Positions 54,029-62,543 of a stretch of DNA of 64,000 nt are shown here, piece by piece; the stretch's first letter is position 1; each line of letters begins with the position of its first letter. Location: positions 62,001 to 126,000 of the forward strand of contig DYFK01000002.1 of the NCBI GenBank assembly GCA_020725265.1. The letters run 5' to 3'. Source of the DNA: Hydrogenophilus sp. (GTDB lineage Bacteria > Pseudomonadota > Gammaproteobacteria > Burkholderiales > Thiobacillaceae). The translations under genes and the position numbers were made by a program. The notes beneath the pieces were generated by a model that was not told where the DNA came from, ran no database searches, and saw only the letters and a program-made list of their open reading frames with translations.

Positions 54029-54551
54029 GGCTGGCGTGGCCACCACGCCCGTCGCCGCGCGCGGCCTCGCCTGGTTGTGGCTGGCGGTCGCAGTATTGGT
54101 GCTCGACCAGCTCACCAAGCTGGCGGTCATCGCCCACCTGGAAGCCTATGTCGACGTCATTGCCCTGACCGGTTTTTTCAACCTCGTCCACGTCCACAAC
54201 ACCGGCGCCGCCTTCAGCCTGTTCGCGGATCAGCCCGGCTGGCAACGCTTCTTCTTCATCGGCGTGGCGCTGATCGCCACCATCGTCATCGTCTGGCTGC
54301 TGGCGCGACCGCGCGCCGACGGCCGCGCCTTCCGCATGGCGCTCGCCCTGATCCTCGGCGGCGCCATCGGCAACGTGATCGATCGCGTGCTGTACGGGCA
54401 CGTCGTCGATTTCCTCGACATCCATCTCGCCGGCTGGCACTGGCCGGCATTCAACGTCGCCGACTCGGCGATCACGATCGGCGCGATCCTGCTGATCTGG
54501 CAGTCCTGGCGCCCGCCCGCCCCGGAGCCGGACGACGCGCGCCCGGGATAA
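54021..54551 (+). CDS. lspA: Lipoprotein signal peptidase
   Basis: 176 residues with four transmembrane helices. The catalytic aspartates lie in GNVIDRV (about 117-123) and FNVADSAI (about 145-152), and [12 protein letters not shown] is the conserved third box. It cleaves the signal peptide of lipoproteins after diacylglyceryl addition. The ATG overlaps ileS by eight bases, so the two are coupled. ispH, the usual next gene, is absent here; a chemosensory operon follows. Confidence 0.95.
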   Translation: MPEAGVATTPVAARGLAWLWLAVAVLVLDQLTKLAVIAHLEAYVDVIALTGFFNLVHVHNTGAAFSLFADQPGWQRFFFIGVALIATIVIVWLLARPRADGRAFRMALALILGGAIGNVIDRVLYGHVVDFLDIHLAGWHWPAFNVADSAITIGAILLIWQSWRPPAPEPDDARPG

Positions 54552-54645
54552 AGTTTCCCGGCCGGAGGCCGATAAGCCGGTTCCATGTCCGCAACCCCCG
54601 TTCGCGAACCAACTTCCGGAAACCGAGACGCCGCCCGATATCGCC
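54552..54645 (+). promoter_or_regulatory. Presumed leader of the chemosensory operon
   Basis: 94 bases between lspA and the first cheW. It includes GCCGGAGGCCGATAAGCCGG, which could fold (CCGG...CCGG), but I see no convincing promoter boxes and no known riboswitch. It is the only sizeable gap before nine kilobases of mostly overlapping genes, so transcription of the operon probably starts here or reads through. Confidence 0.3.
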
Positions 54646-55200
54646 ATGCCGGCCCACCACGCCCCGACGCCGCCCGGCCTCCACCCTCGGACATTTCCTG
54701 ATAGCGCCGATGCTGGCGCGCATCGATATCTGTTCGTCGTCGTCGAAGACCACCGTTTCTGCCTACGACTGACCGACATCGAGCGCCTGCTGCCGCTGGC
54801 GCGTCTGCAACCGGTGCCGAACGGGCCGGACTACCTGATCGGCCTGATGAACCTGCGCGGCGAGGCACTGCCGATCGTCGACCTGGCGCTGCGATTGGGT
54901 ATCCCGCGCCATGCCGGCTATCGGCTCGACGCCCCCATCGTGCTCGCCGATGTCGGCGGCAGTCAGGCCGGGCTGCTGGTCGACGACGTCATCGGCGTGC
55001 GCGCGGTGCCACGCGCCGAAATTCGCGCCGAGGGGCTGTTCCGCGATGGCCTGCCGCCGGTGCTGGGCGCCATCGTCGGCGCCGACGGTACCGCCCTGGT
55101 GCTCGACAGCCTGCGCATCCTCGATCTCGACCTCTCGGGCCTGGCCCAGCCCCTGACCCTCGACGACGAGCTGCTCGCCCTATGCCGCCAGCCCCGCTGA
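54646..55200 (+). CDS. CheW-like coupling protein (WspB-like)
   Basis: 184 residues. A single CheW domain from about residue 26: RYLFVVVEDHRFCLRLTDIERLL, PNGPDYLIGLMNLRGEALPIVDLALRLG, and QAGLLVDDVIGVRAV. It couples receptors to CheA. It is the first gene of the Wsp-like cluster and is directly followed by cheR, as wspB is followed by wspC. It begins with a Pro-rich stretch of about 20 residues that is not part of the domain. Confidence 0.88.
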   Translation: MPAHHAPTPPGLHPRTFPDSADAGAHRYLFVVVEDHRFCLRLTDIERLLPLARLQPVPNGPDYLIGLMNLRGEALPIVDLALRLGIPRHAGYRLDAPIVLADVGGSQAGLLVDDVIGVRAVPRAEIRAEGLFRDGLPPVLGAIVGADGTALVLDSLRILDLDLSGLAQPLTLDDELLALCRQPR

Positions 55201-56714
55201 CCCCACCCATGCTCGGCGCCGCCGGAGAGGAACGGCTGTGCGCCTACGTACGCGCGCGCACCGGCATCCGCATCCTCGACCACCAGATGGAAATCGTCCG
55301 CCGCGTGGTCGCCGATGCCTGCGAACGGTTCGGGCTGGCCGATGCCGAAACCTACCTGACCGCGCTCGAGAACGGCCCCGGCAACTCTCCCGAGCACGAA
55401 CACCTGGTCGCCGGCGTCACCGTCGGCGAAAGCTATTTCTTTCGCGACCAGACCCAGATGGATTTTCTGCGCCGCGTCTGGCTGCCGGAGCTGATCGAGC
55501 GGCGTCGGGACAGCGGCGACCGCCATCTGCGCATCTGGAGCGCCGGCTGTTCGGACGGCCAGGAGCTCTACAGCCTGGCGATCCTGCTCTACGAGCTGCT
55601 GCCAGACATGGACGACTGGAACCTGCACCTGCTCGGCACCGACATCAACACCGCCGCGCTCGGGCGCGCCATCCGCGGCCGTTACAGCGCCTGGTCGTTC
55701 CGGGCGACGCCCGACGACACCCGCGACCGCTACTTCCGGCGCGACGGCCCGCACCACTGGCAGATCTCCCCGCACCTGCGCCGGCGCGTCAAGTTCGCCT
55801 ACCTGAACCTGTCCGAGGACAACTTTCCGTCGATCCTGAGCGAGACCAACGCGCTCGACCTGGTCCTCTGCCGCAACGTCTTCATCTATTTCGACCCGGT
55901 CGTGGTCGGCGCGGTCATGGCCAAGCTGCGCGCCAGCCTGGTGCCCGGCGGCTGCCTGCTGCTGGGCGCGTCGGACCTGCTGGAAAGCGCGGCGCAGGAC
56001 GGCTTCGACCTGCACGCGCTGGGCGGCGCCTTCCACCTGACCCGGCAAGCCGAACCGAGCCGGCCGCCGGCGGACGCGCGCGGCGCGGCGCCGCTCCCCG
56101 AACCAGTCACCACCGACCGGGCCACGCCGGCGACGCCGTCGAAACCCGAGATCGAGCGACCGGCCGCGGTCATGCCGCCGGGGCCGGCTCCCGGTTTCGA
56201 GTACATCATCCAGTTGCTCGGCCGCGAAGCCTGGCGCGAGGCGCTGATCCAGATCGAACACCGCCAGCGCGCCGGCGACGACAGCGCCGTGATCTGGCAA
56301 TTCCGGGCCAAGGCGCTGGCCAACCTGGGCCGCGCGCGCGAAGCCATGCAGGCCTGCGAACACAGCATCGAACGCGACCCGGCCGACAAGCACAGTCATT
56401 TCATCCGTGCCCTGGTGTTCATGGAACTGAACCGGCTGCCAGCGGCCGAGGAAGCCCTGCGCCGCACGCTGTACCTGGATCGCGCCTTCGTCGAGGCGCA
56501 TTACCAACTCGGCATGCTCCAGATCCGCCGCGGTCGTCGCGCGGCCGGTCTGAAATCGCTGCGCAACGCGCTCGACATCGCCGAGCGCGCCGCGCCCGAG
56601 CGACGTCTGCACGATGCCGCCGGCATGAACCACGCGCGCATGGCCGCCATCCTGCGCAATGAGCTGCGCATGTATGAGGACGGTCACGACCGGAAAGGAG
56701 GCCATCGGCCATGA
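55182..56714 (+). CDS. CheR methyltransferase with C-terminal TPRs (WspC-like)
   Basis: 510 residues. The CheR part (about 10-280) has VTVGESYFFRD, WSAGCSDGQELYSLAILLYE (SAM motif), LGTDINTAALGRA and VLCRNVFIYFD. A Pro/Ala linker (about 285-335) leads to tetratricopeptide-like helices (about 340-485, WREALIQIEHRQRAGD, ALANLGRAREAMQAC, AHYQLGMLQIRRGR). CheR-TPR fusions such as WspC methylate the receptor of Wsp-type systems. The start at 55182 overlaps cheW by 19 bases; ATG 55209 is an alternative. Its stop overlaps the next ATG (ATGA). Confidence 0.92.
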   Translation: MPPAPLTPPMLGAAGEERLCAYVRARTGIRILDHQMEIVRRVVADACERFGLADAETYLTALENGPGNSPEHEHLVAGVTVGESYFFRDQTQMDFLRRVWLPELIERRRDSGDRHLRIWSAGCSDGQELYSLAILLYELLPDMDDWNLHLLGTDINTAALGRAIRGRYSAWSFRATPDDTRDRYFRRDGPHHWQISPHLRRRVKFAYLNLSEDNFPSILSETNALDLVLCRNVFIYFDPVVVGAVMAKLRASLVPGGCLLLGASDLLESAAQDGFDLHALGGAFHLTRQAEPSRPPADARGAAPLPEPVTTDRATPATPSKPEIERPAAVMPPGPAPGFEYIIQLLGREAWREALIQIEHRQRAGDDSAVIWQFRAKALANLGRAREAMQACEHSIERDPADKHSHFIRALVFMELNRLPAAEEALRRTLYLDRAFVEAHYQLGMLQIRRGRRAAGLKSLRNALDIAERAAPERRLHDAAGMNHARMAAILRNELRMYEDGHDRKGGHRP

Positions 56715-57313
56715 GCGTCGAATCTTCGAGTCACGCCGGCGCCCACGCGCGTCTACCGGACACGCCACGCGCCCGCGAGGTGCTGCGCGCCCGCGCGATC
56801 CGCCTGGCCAGCGAACGCGATCGCGGCGAGGACGCCGACCGCGGCGAACTGTTCCTGAGCGTTCGCCTTGGCGCTCGCGAGCACTACGGCATCCCCTACC
56901 GGAACCTGGAGGAAATCGCGCGGCCGCGCGGCCTGACGCCGGTGCCGCGCGCGCCCGGGCACATCGCCGGCATCATCAACCGCCAGGGCCGGCTGATCAC
57001 GGTCCTGGCGATGACGCGCCTGATCCCGGTCGATCCCGACCCGACCGCCGACGCGGACACCCGCCGGATCGTCGTCGTGCGCGGCGCCGGCCTCACCGTC
57101 GGCCTGCTGGTCGACGAAGTCCTCGGCAACGACCACTATCATCCGGACCGGCTCGGCGCCAGCCTGCCCTCGCCCGGTCTGCGCGAGCCGGTCCGCGTCG
57201 CCGGCGTGCACGACGGCCGCGTCGCCATGCTCGACATCGAAGCCATGCTGGCCGGGCTGGCCGGCCCCGAATCCGGTCGCGACGAAACCACCCGGGAGGA
57301 GAAAAAACCATGA
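56711..57313 (+). CDS. CheW-like coupling protein (WspD-like)
   Basis: 200 residues. An N-terminal extension with a helical Arg-rich segment (LPDTPRAREVLRARAIRLASE) precedes a CheW domain: REHYGIPYRNLEEIARPR, VPRAPGHIAGIINRQGRLITVLAMTRL, TVGLLVDEVLGND. The extended second CheW is a hallmark of Wsp-type clusters (WspD). ATGA overlaps at both ends. Confidence 0.9.
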   Translation: MSVESSSHAGAHARLPDTPRAREVLRARAIRLASERDRGEDADRGELFLSVRLGAREHYGIPYRNLEEIARPRGLTPVPRAPGHIAGIINRQGRLITVLAMTRLIPVDPDPTADADTRRIVVVRGAGLTVGLLVDEVLGNDHYHPDRLGASLPSPGLREPVRVAGVHDGRVAMLDIEAMLAGLAGPESGRDETTREEKKP

Positions 57314-58413
57314 CCATGAGCACCAGCCACAACCTCCCGGCCGGCGCCGGCCTGGGCAACCAGACGCCCGCGCGCGTCCTGGTGGTGGACGACATGATGA
57401 CCAATCGGGCCCTGATCAAGGCGGTGCTCAACCCCACCGAATTCGAGGTGCTCGAAGCCGCTTCCGGCGAGGATGCCCTGGCACGCATCGCCAATCTGGC
57501 GCCGGACGTGATCCTGCTCGATGTGCTGATGCCGGGCATGGATGGTTTCGAAGTCTGCCAGGCGCTGCGCGGCATCGAGGAATTCCGGCTGCTGCCGGTG
57601 ATCATGCTGACCTCGCTGGGCAGCCCGGACGACGTCGCCCGCGGCATGGAAGTCGGCGCCAGCGACTACGTCACCAAGCCGTTCCACGCCATCGAACTGG
57701 AAGCGCGCGTGCGCGCGGCGGTGGAAAAGAAACGCCTGACCGACCGTCTGGACGACACCGAATCGGTGCTGTTCGCGCTCGCCCGCGTGGTCGAGGCCAA
57801 GGACGGCACCACCGGCGACCACTGCGACCGGCTGTCCCATTTCTCGGTAGTGCTCGGCGAGGCGCTCGGCCTGCCCTGGGACGATCTGGAAGCACTGCGC
57901 CGGGGCGGCATCCTGCACGACATCGGCAAGGTCGCGATTCCGGACGCCATCCTGCTCAAGAAGGGCGCGCTGAGCGACGAGGAATGGCTGATCATGCGCC
58001 AGCACCCGGCCATCGGCGCCTATCTGTGCAGCGCGCTGCGGACCATGCGCCGGACCGTCGACATCATCCGTTACCACCACGAGAAATGGAACGGCGCCGG
58101 CTACCCGGCCGGCCTGGCCGGCACCGACATCCCGCTGCTGGCGCGGGTGTTCCAGGTGGTCGACGTCTACGACGCGCTGGCCTCGGCGCGTCCGTACAAA
58201 CCGGCGCTGCCGCGTGACGAGGTGATCCGCATCCTCACCGAGGAGACCGGGCGCGGCTTCTGGGATCCGGACATCATGCGCGTGTTCCTGGACATCCTGA
58301 AACGCAACCCGGCCAGCCTGACGCTGCCGGCCGAGGCGCGCCTGGGCCGCGACGCCGACATCTTCCACAACATCGTCGGCGACGGCGTGCTCGACTGGCG
58401 CGACCGCCGCTGA
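57310..58413 (+). CDS. Response regulator with HD-GYP c-di-GMP phosphodiesterase output
   Basis: 367 residues. Receiver domain 20-135: RVLVVDDMMTNRALIK, phosphoacceptor Asp in VILLDVLMPGMDGFEV (about 75), and KPF. HD-GYP domain about 155-330 with an intact catalytic motif: GILHDIGKVAIPDAIL and HHEKWNGAGYPAGL, then VFQVVDVYDALASARPYK. It is predicted to hydrolyse c-di-GMP (to pGpG/GMP) when phosphorylated by the CheA at 62540. In canonical Wsp systems this slot encodes WspR, a diguanylate cyclase. The GYP motif has Asn where DG is usual (HHExxNGxGYP). Confidence 0.93.
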   Translation: MTMSTSHNLPAGAGLGNQTPARVLVVDDMMTNRALIKAVLNPTEFEVLEAASGEDALARIANLAPDVILLDVLMPGMDGFEVCQALRGIEEFRLLPVIMLTSLGSPDDVARGMEVGASDYVTKPFHAIELEARVRAAVEKKRLTDRLDDTESVLFALARVVEAKDGTTGDHCDRLSHFSVVLGEALGLPWDDLEALRRGGILHDIGKVAIPDAILLKKGALSDEEWLIMRQHPAIGAYLCSALRTMRRTVDIIRYHHEKWNGAGYPAGLAGTDIPLLARVFQVVDVYDALASARPYKPALPRDEVIRILTEETGRGFWDPDIMRVFLDILKRNPASLTLPAEARLGRDADIFHNIVGDGVLDWRDRR

Positions 58414-58443
58414 GCCGGCTGGCAACCGTAGGAACCACAGACC

Positions 58444-60378
58444 ATGAAGATCGAACAACTCCTCACCGAAGCGGCGGCGGAAAACCTGCTCGCCGGCATG
58501 GGTCTCGATGCCGCCGGCCGCGCCGAACGGCTGGCCTTCATCGACCTGGGCGAAGCCGACGCCGCGCTGCTGCGCGAGCTGGCGCCGGTGATCGAACCGC
58601 ACGCCGACAGCATCGTCGACGGCTTCTACGACAACGTCGCCCGCCAGCCGGAACTGCGCGCCCTGATCGAACGGGTCGGCTCCAGCATGGAACGGCTCAA
58701 GCAGACCCAGCGCGCCTATCTGATGGAACTGTTCAAGGGCGATTTCGGCGTCGACTATTTCGAGCGCCGGCTGCGTATCGGCCTGGTCCACCAGAAAATC
58801 GGCCTGACCCCACGCTGGTACCTGGGCAGCTATTCGGTCTATCTGCGCCTGATCGCGCCGCGCGTGTTCCGTGCCTGGTGGTGGCGGCCGCGTCACGCCC
58901 TGCGCGCGCTGATGGCGGTGGACAAGGCGCTGTCGCTGGACGCGCAACTGGCCATCGACACCTACATCGAGGGCCTGACCGGCAATCTGCGCGCGATGAG
59001 CCTGTCCAAGGACGAGCTGGAGCGCCGCGTCGGCGATTACCAGGCCCTGATCGCCCGCGTCGCCAAGGGCGATCTGACCGAACGCGTCGCCATCGCGGGC
59101 GACGATGACCTCGCCCGCCTGGGCGCCAGCCTGAACGAAATGGTCGACAGCCTGGCGCTGATGACCGGCAAGGTCACCGAAACCAGCACCGCCATCCTGA
59201 CCAGCGTCGAACAGGTGCGCGGCGCCATCGCCGCGCAATCGGCGGGCGCCTCGCAGCAGGCCGCCTCGATCAGCCAGACCACGACCACGCTCGAGGAGAT
59301 CAAGGCGACCTCGCGCCAGAACCTGGAAAAAGCCACCGCGCTCAAGGAAATCGCCGAACGCGCGCGCGCCGAAGGCGACGGCGGACTGGCCGCCGTGGAA
59401 ACCGCCGTGACCGCGATGCGCGACACGCGCGCGCGCATGGAGGGCATCGCCGGCCACATCCTGGAATTGAACGAACGCCTGCAACAGATCGGCGAGATCA
59501 CCGAAAGCGTCGGCGAACTGGCCCAGCAATCCAAGATGCTGGCGCTCAACGCCTCGATCGAGGCGGCCAAGGCCGGCGAGGCCGGGCGCGGTTTCGCCGT
59601 GGTCGCCGAGGAAGTCAAGGACATGGCCGACCAGTCGCGCCAGGCCACCAGCCAGGTCCAGCGCATCCTGGAAGACATCCGCCTGGCCGCCAGCCGCGCC
59701 GTGCGCGCGGTCGAGGAAGGCAACGAAGGCGCCGAACGTGGCGCCGGCCTCGCCGACCGCGCCGGCGAGGTGCTCGGCAACCTCAACCGGGTGATCCACG
59801 ACACCACCCTGGCGGCCCAGCAGATCGTCGCGGCGGTGCGCCAGGAAGCGGCCGGCATCGAACAGATCCGCGCGGCCATGACCGACATCAACCAGGTCAC
59901 CGCGCAATCGGTCGTCGCCACCCGTCAGACCGAGGCGGCCACCGACCATCTGACCGACTACGCCAGCCAGTTGCAGGGCATGGTGCACCGGTTCCGGGTC
60001 GAAAACCTGCATTTCGATTTCGAGATGGCGCGCGCCGTGCACCAGACCTGGGTGGCGCGCATGGACGCCTTCCTGGCCGGACGCGAGGACATCGACGAGC
60101 GCGAGGCGGTCTCCCACCACCATTGCGAACTCGGCCGCTGGTATGACGGCGACGGCTTGAAGCGCTACGGCCACATCGCGGAAATGCAGATCCTGGAGGC
60201 GCCGCATCGCGAACTGCACGAACTGATCCGCGACACCCTGGCCCGCCGCAAGCGTGGCGAGGACATCGACAACGCCGCCGTGCTCGCGCGCGTGCATGAG
60301 CTGTCCAGCCACATCGTCGATCTGCTCTACGCGCTGGAAGCAAAGGCCCGCGCGATCGGCGAGGGCTACCGGTCATGA
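58444..60378 (+). CDS. Globin-coupled methyl-accepting chemotaxis protein with CZB domain
   Basis: 644 residues, without membrane spans. An N-terminal protoglobin domain (about 30-180) has the proximal His in LRIGLVHQKIGLTPRWYLGSYSVYL, the hallmark of globin-coupled sensors, which bind O2, CO or NO through heme. A HAMP-like linker (ALIARVAKGDLTERVAIAGDDD, about 200-230) is followed by an MCP signalling hairpin with SKMLALNASIEAAKAGEAGRGFAVVAEEV. The C-terminal CZB zinc-binding domain (about 510-640) has FEMARAVHQTWVARM, HHHCELGRWYDGDG and LEAPHRELHELI. It should feed soluble heme-gas and zinc or redox signals into CheA. Confidence 0.92.
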   Translation: MKIEQLLTEAAAENLLAGMGLDAAGRAERLAFIDLGEADAALLRELAPVIEPHADSIVDGFYDNVARQPELRALIERVGSSMERLKQTQRAYLMELFKGDFGVDYFERRLRIGLVHQKIGLTPRWYLGSYSVYLRLIAPRVFRAWWWRPRHALRALMAVDKALSLDAQLAIDTYIEGLTGNLRAMSLSKDELERRVGDYQALIARVAKGDLTERVAIAGDDDLARLGASLNEMVDSLALMTGKVTETSTAILTSVEQVRGAIAAQSAGASQQAASISQTTTTLEEIKATSRQNLEKATALKEIAERARAEGDGGLAAVETAVTAMRDTRARMEGIAGHILELNERLQQIGEITESVGELAQQSKMLALNASIEAAKAGEAGRGFAVVAEEVKDMADQSRQATSQVQRILEDIRLAASRAVRAVEEGNEGAERGAGLADRAGEVLGNLNRVIHDTTLAAQQIVAAVRQEAAGIEQIRAAMTDINQVTAQSVVATRQTEAATDHLTDYASQLQGMVHRFRVENLHFDFEMARAVHQTWVARMDAFLAGREDIDEREAVSHHHCELGRWYDGDGLKRYGHIAEMQILEAPHRELHELIRDTLARRKRGEDIDNAAVLARVHELSSHIVDLLYALEAKARAIGEGYRS

Positions 60379-62543
60379 TCCGGATCGAGAACATCCGCAT
60401 GCGCGGCAAGCTGGCCCTGGTGCTGGCATTGCCGGTGCTCGCCCTGCTCCTGTTCTCGGCGAGGCTGATCTGGCAGGAATGGCACAGTCGCGGCGAGCTC
60501 GAATACCTGGCGCGCGCCGGCGAACTGGCCAACGCCATCACCGGCCTGGTGCACGCGCTGCAAACCGAGCGCGGCCGCGGCGTCGCCTATCTGGCCGCCG
60601 GCCAGGGCCACGGCCATGACGCCGAGAGCGTGCGCGCGCTCAAGCAGGCGCGCGACGATACCGACGCCGCCTGGCCGACGCTGCGCCAGGCCTGGGAGCG
60701 CAACGCCGACCAGGGTTTCGACCCGGCCGTTCCGAAACGCCAACAGGCCGGACTGGAACGCCTGCGCGCGCAGATCGACGACGAGAGCATCGACCAGAAC
60801 ATCGTCATCGACGCCTACTCCGAACTGGTCCGGGAACTGCTCGCCGACCAGGTCCAGCTGGTCGGCCATGCCGAGGATCCGGTCATCGTCCGCATGCTCG
60901 ACGCCCAGCGCCTGTTGGCGCTGGCCAAGGAAGCGGCCGGCGCCGAGCGCGCCGAGGGCGGCCGCCTGATCGGCGACGAGGATGCTGGCACGGTCCGTTT
61001 CCACAAGCTCGCGACCGCCCAGTCGACCCTGCTCGACCAGGTCATGATCATGACGCCGGACAGCATCCGGCGCGCCTGGAGCACCGCTCAGCGCGCCGAA
61101 TGCGTGCATCGGCTGGAAACCCTGCGCGGCGCGCTGGCGATGCCGGGCGGCGCGCGCGCGGTCAGCCTCGCCGACTGGTTCGACACCGCCAGCTGCCGGA
61201 TCGAGAAACTGCGCGAGATCGAGATCGCCCTGGCCGAACAACTTCGCGTCGTCATCGACCAACGCATCGAGCAGGGCGCAGCCCATCTGGCCTCGATCCT
61301 GACCCTGACCCTGCTGCCGGTGCTGCCGTCGTTGGCGCTGATCATGCTGGTCGGCCGCAACGTCACCGGCACCACGCGCTGGCTGGTCAACGCCATGCAC
61401 GGCATCGCCGGCGGCAATTTCAACGTATCCCTGCCGCCCCGGAGCCGCGACGAACTCGGTCGCCTGGCGGCCGGTCTCGACGAGCTGCGCGGCCAGCTCG
61501 CCAGCTTCGTCGCCGAACAACAACGCCTGCTCGCCCAGGAACGACACAACGCCGAAATCCTGGAACGGCGCGGCCAGGAAATCCGGCTGTTCGCGCAGCG
61601 CATGGCCACCGGTGACCTGCGCGGCCGTCTGGTCGAAGGCGACGACGCCTTCGGCCAGCTTGCCGCCAGCCTCAACCAGATGGCCGAGGGACTGGCCGGG
61701 CTGGCCGGGCGCGTGCGCGGCGGCAGCATCGCGCTGGCGACCACGGTGCGCCAGATGCAGGGCGCGATCGGCGCGCAATCGTCGGGCGCCAGCGAGCAGG
61801 CCAGTTCGGTCACCGAAACCGTGACCACGCTCGAGCAGATTCGCGCCACCTCCGCGCAGACCCTGGACAAGGCCCAGCGCCTCGGCGAGATGTCGGAAAA
61901 GGCGCGCGCCGAAGGCGAACGCGGCCGCCACGCCGTCGAGGCGGGCATCGCCGGTATCGGCGAGGTCAGCCTCAAGGTCGATGTCATCGCCCACACCATC
62001 CTGTCGCTGAACAAATGGACCCAGCGCATCGGTGAAATCACCGGCGCGGTCAACGACATCGCCCGCCAGTTGCGCCTGCTCTCGCTCAACGCCGCGATCG
62101 AGGCGACCAAGGCCGGCGAAGCCGGCCAGGGCTTCGCCGTGGTCGCCGGCGAGGTCAAGCAACTGGCCGAGCAATCGCAATCGGCGACCGAGCAGGTACG
62201 CCGCATCCTGGAGGAAATCCGGCATTCCACCGATCGCGCGGTGATGGCCACCGAGGACGGCTCCAAGGGCGTGGCGCGCGGGCTGATCCTGGTCGAGAGC
62301 GCCGGATCGGTGATCCGCGGCCTGGAGGAAGTGGTGCGCGACACCAGCATGGCCAGCCGTCAGATCGTCGCCGCCGTGCGCCAGGAAGCCGCCGGCATCG
62401 AGCAGATCGCCACCGCCATGAACGACATCCAGAAGGTGACCGGCCAGTTCGTCGCCGCCACCGAGGAAACCCGCCGCGCCTCCGCCGAGCTTGGCCATCT
62501 CGCCAGCCGCCTGGACGCCACGGCCGGCCTCTACCGGACATGA
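60375..62543 (+). CDS. Methyl-accepting chemotaxis protein with NIT domain
   Basis: 722 residues. TM1 (about 12-30, LALVLALPVLALLLFSARLI) and TM2 (about 303-325, LILPVLPSLALIML-like) bracket a periplasmic helical bundle with the NIT signature ALQTERGRGVAYLAAGQG (about 61-78), the nitrate/nitrite sensing class. HAMP segments (RWLVNAMHGIAGGNFNVSLPP) and an MCP domain (LRLLSLNAAIEATKAGEAGQGFAVVAGEV) follow. It is coupled to its neighbours by ATGA overlaps. It probably reports nitrate, nitrite or a related anion to the operon's CheA. Confidence 0.85.
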   Translation: MIRIENIRMRGKLALVLALPVLALLLFSARLIWQEWHSRGELEYLARAGELANAITGLVHALQTERGRGVAYLAAGQGHGHDAESVRALKQARDDTDAAWPTLRQAWERNADQGFDPAVPKRQQAGLERLRAQIDDESIDQNIVIDAYSELVRELLADQVQLVGHAEDPVIVRMLDAQRLLALAKEAAGAERAEGGRLIGDEDAGTVRFHKLATAQSTLLDQVMIMTPDSIRRAWSTAQRAECVHRLETLRGALAMPGGARAVSLADWFDTASCRIEKLREIEIALAEQLRVVIDQRIEQGAAHLASILTLTLLPVLPSLALIMLVGRNVTGTTRWLVNAMHGIAGGNFNVSLPPRSRDELGRLAAGLDELRGQLASFVAEQQRLLAQERHNAEILERRGQEIRLFAQRMATGDLRGRLVEGDDAFGQLAASLNQMAEGLAGLAGRVRGGSIALATTVRQMQGAIGAQSSGASEQASSVTETVTTLEQIRATSAQTLDKAQRLGEMSEKARAEGERGRHAVEAGIAGIGEVSLKVDVIAHTILSLNKWTQRIGEITGAVNDIARQLRLLSLNAAIEATKAGEAGQGFAVVAGEVKQLAEQSQSATEQVRRILEEIRHSTDRAVMATEDGSKGVARGLILVESAGSVIRGLEEVVRDTSMASRQIVAAVRQEAAGIEQIATAMNDIQKVTGQFVAATEETRRASAELGHLASRLDATAGLYRT

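Noticed and set aside
57139-60312. 1057-codon minus-strand open frame
   Set aside because: Antisense shadow of the HD-GYP regulator and globin-coupled MCP; no recognisable protein.
60366-62498. 710-codon minus-strand open frame
   Set aside because: Antisense to the NIT-domain MCP; Gly/Ala/His-rich without motifs.
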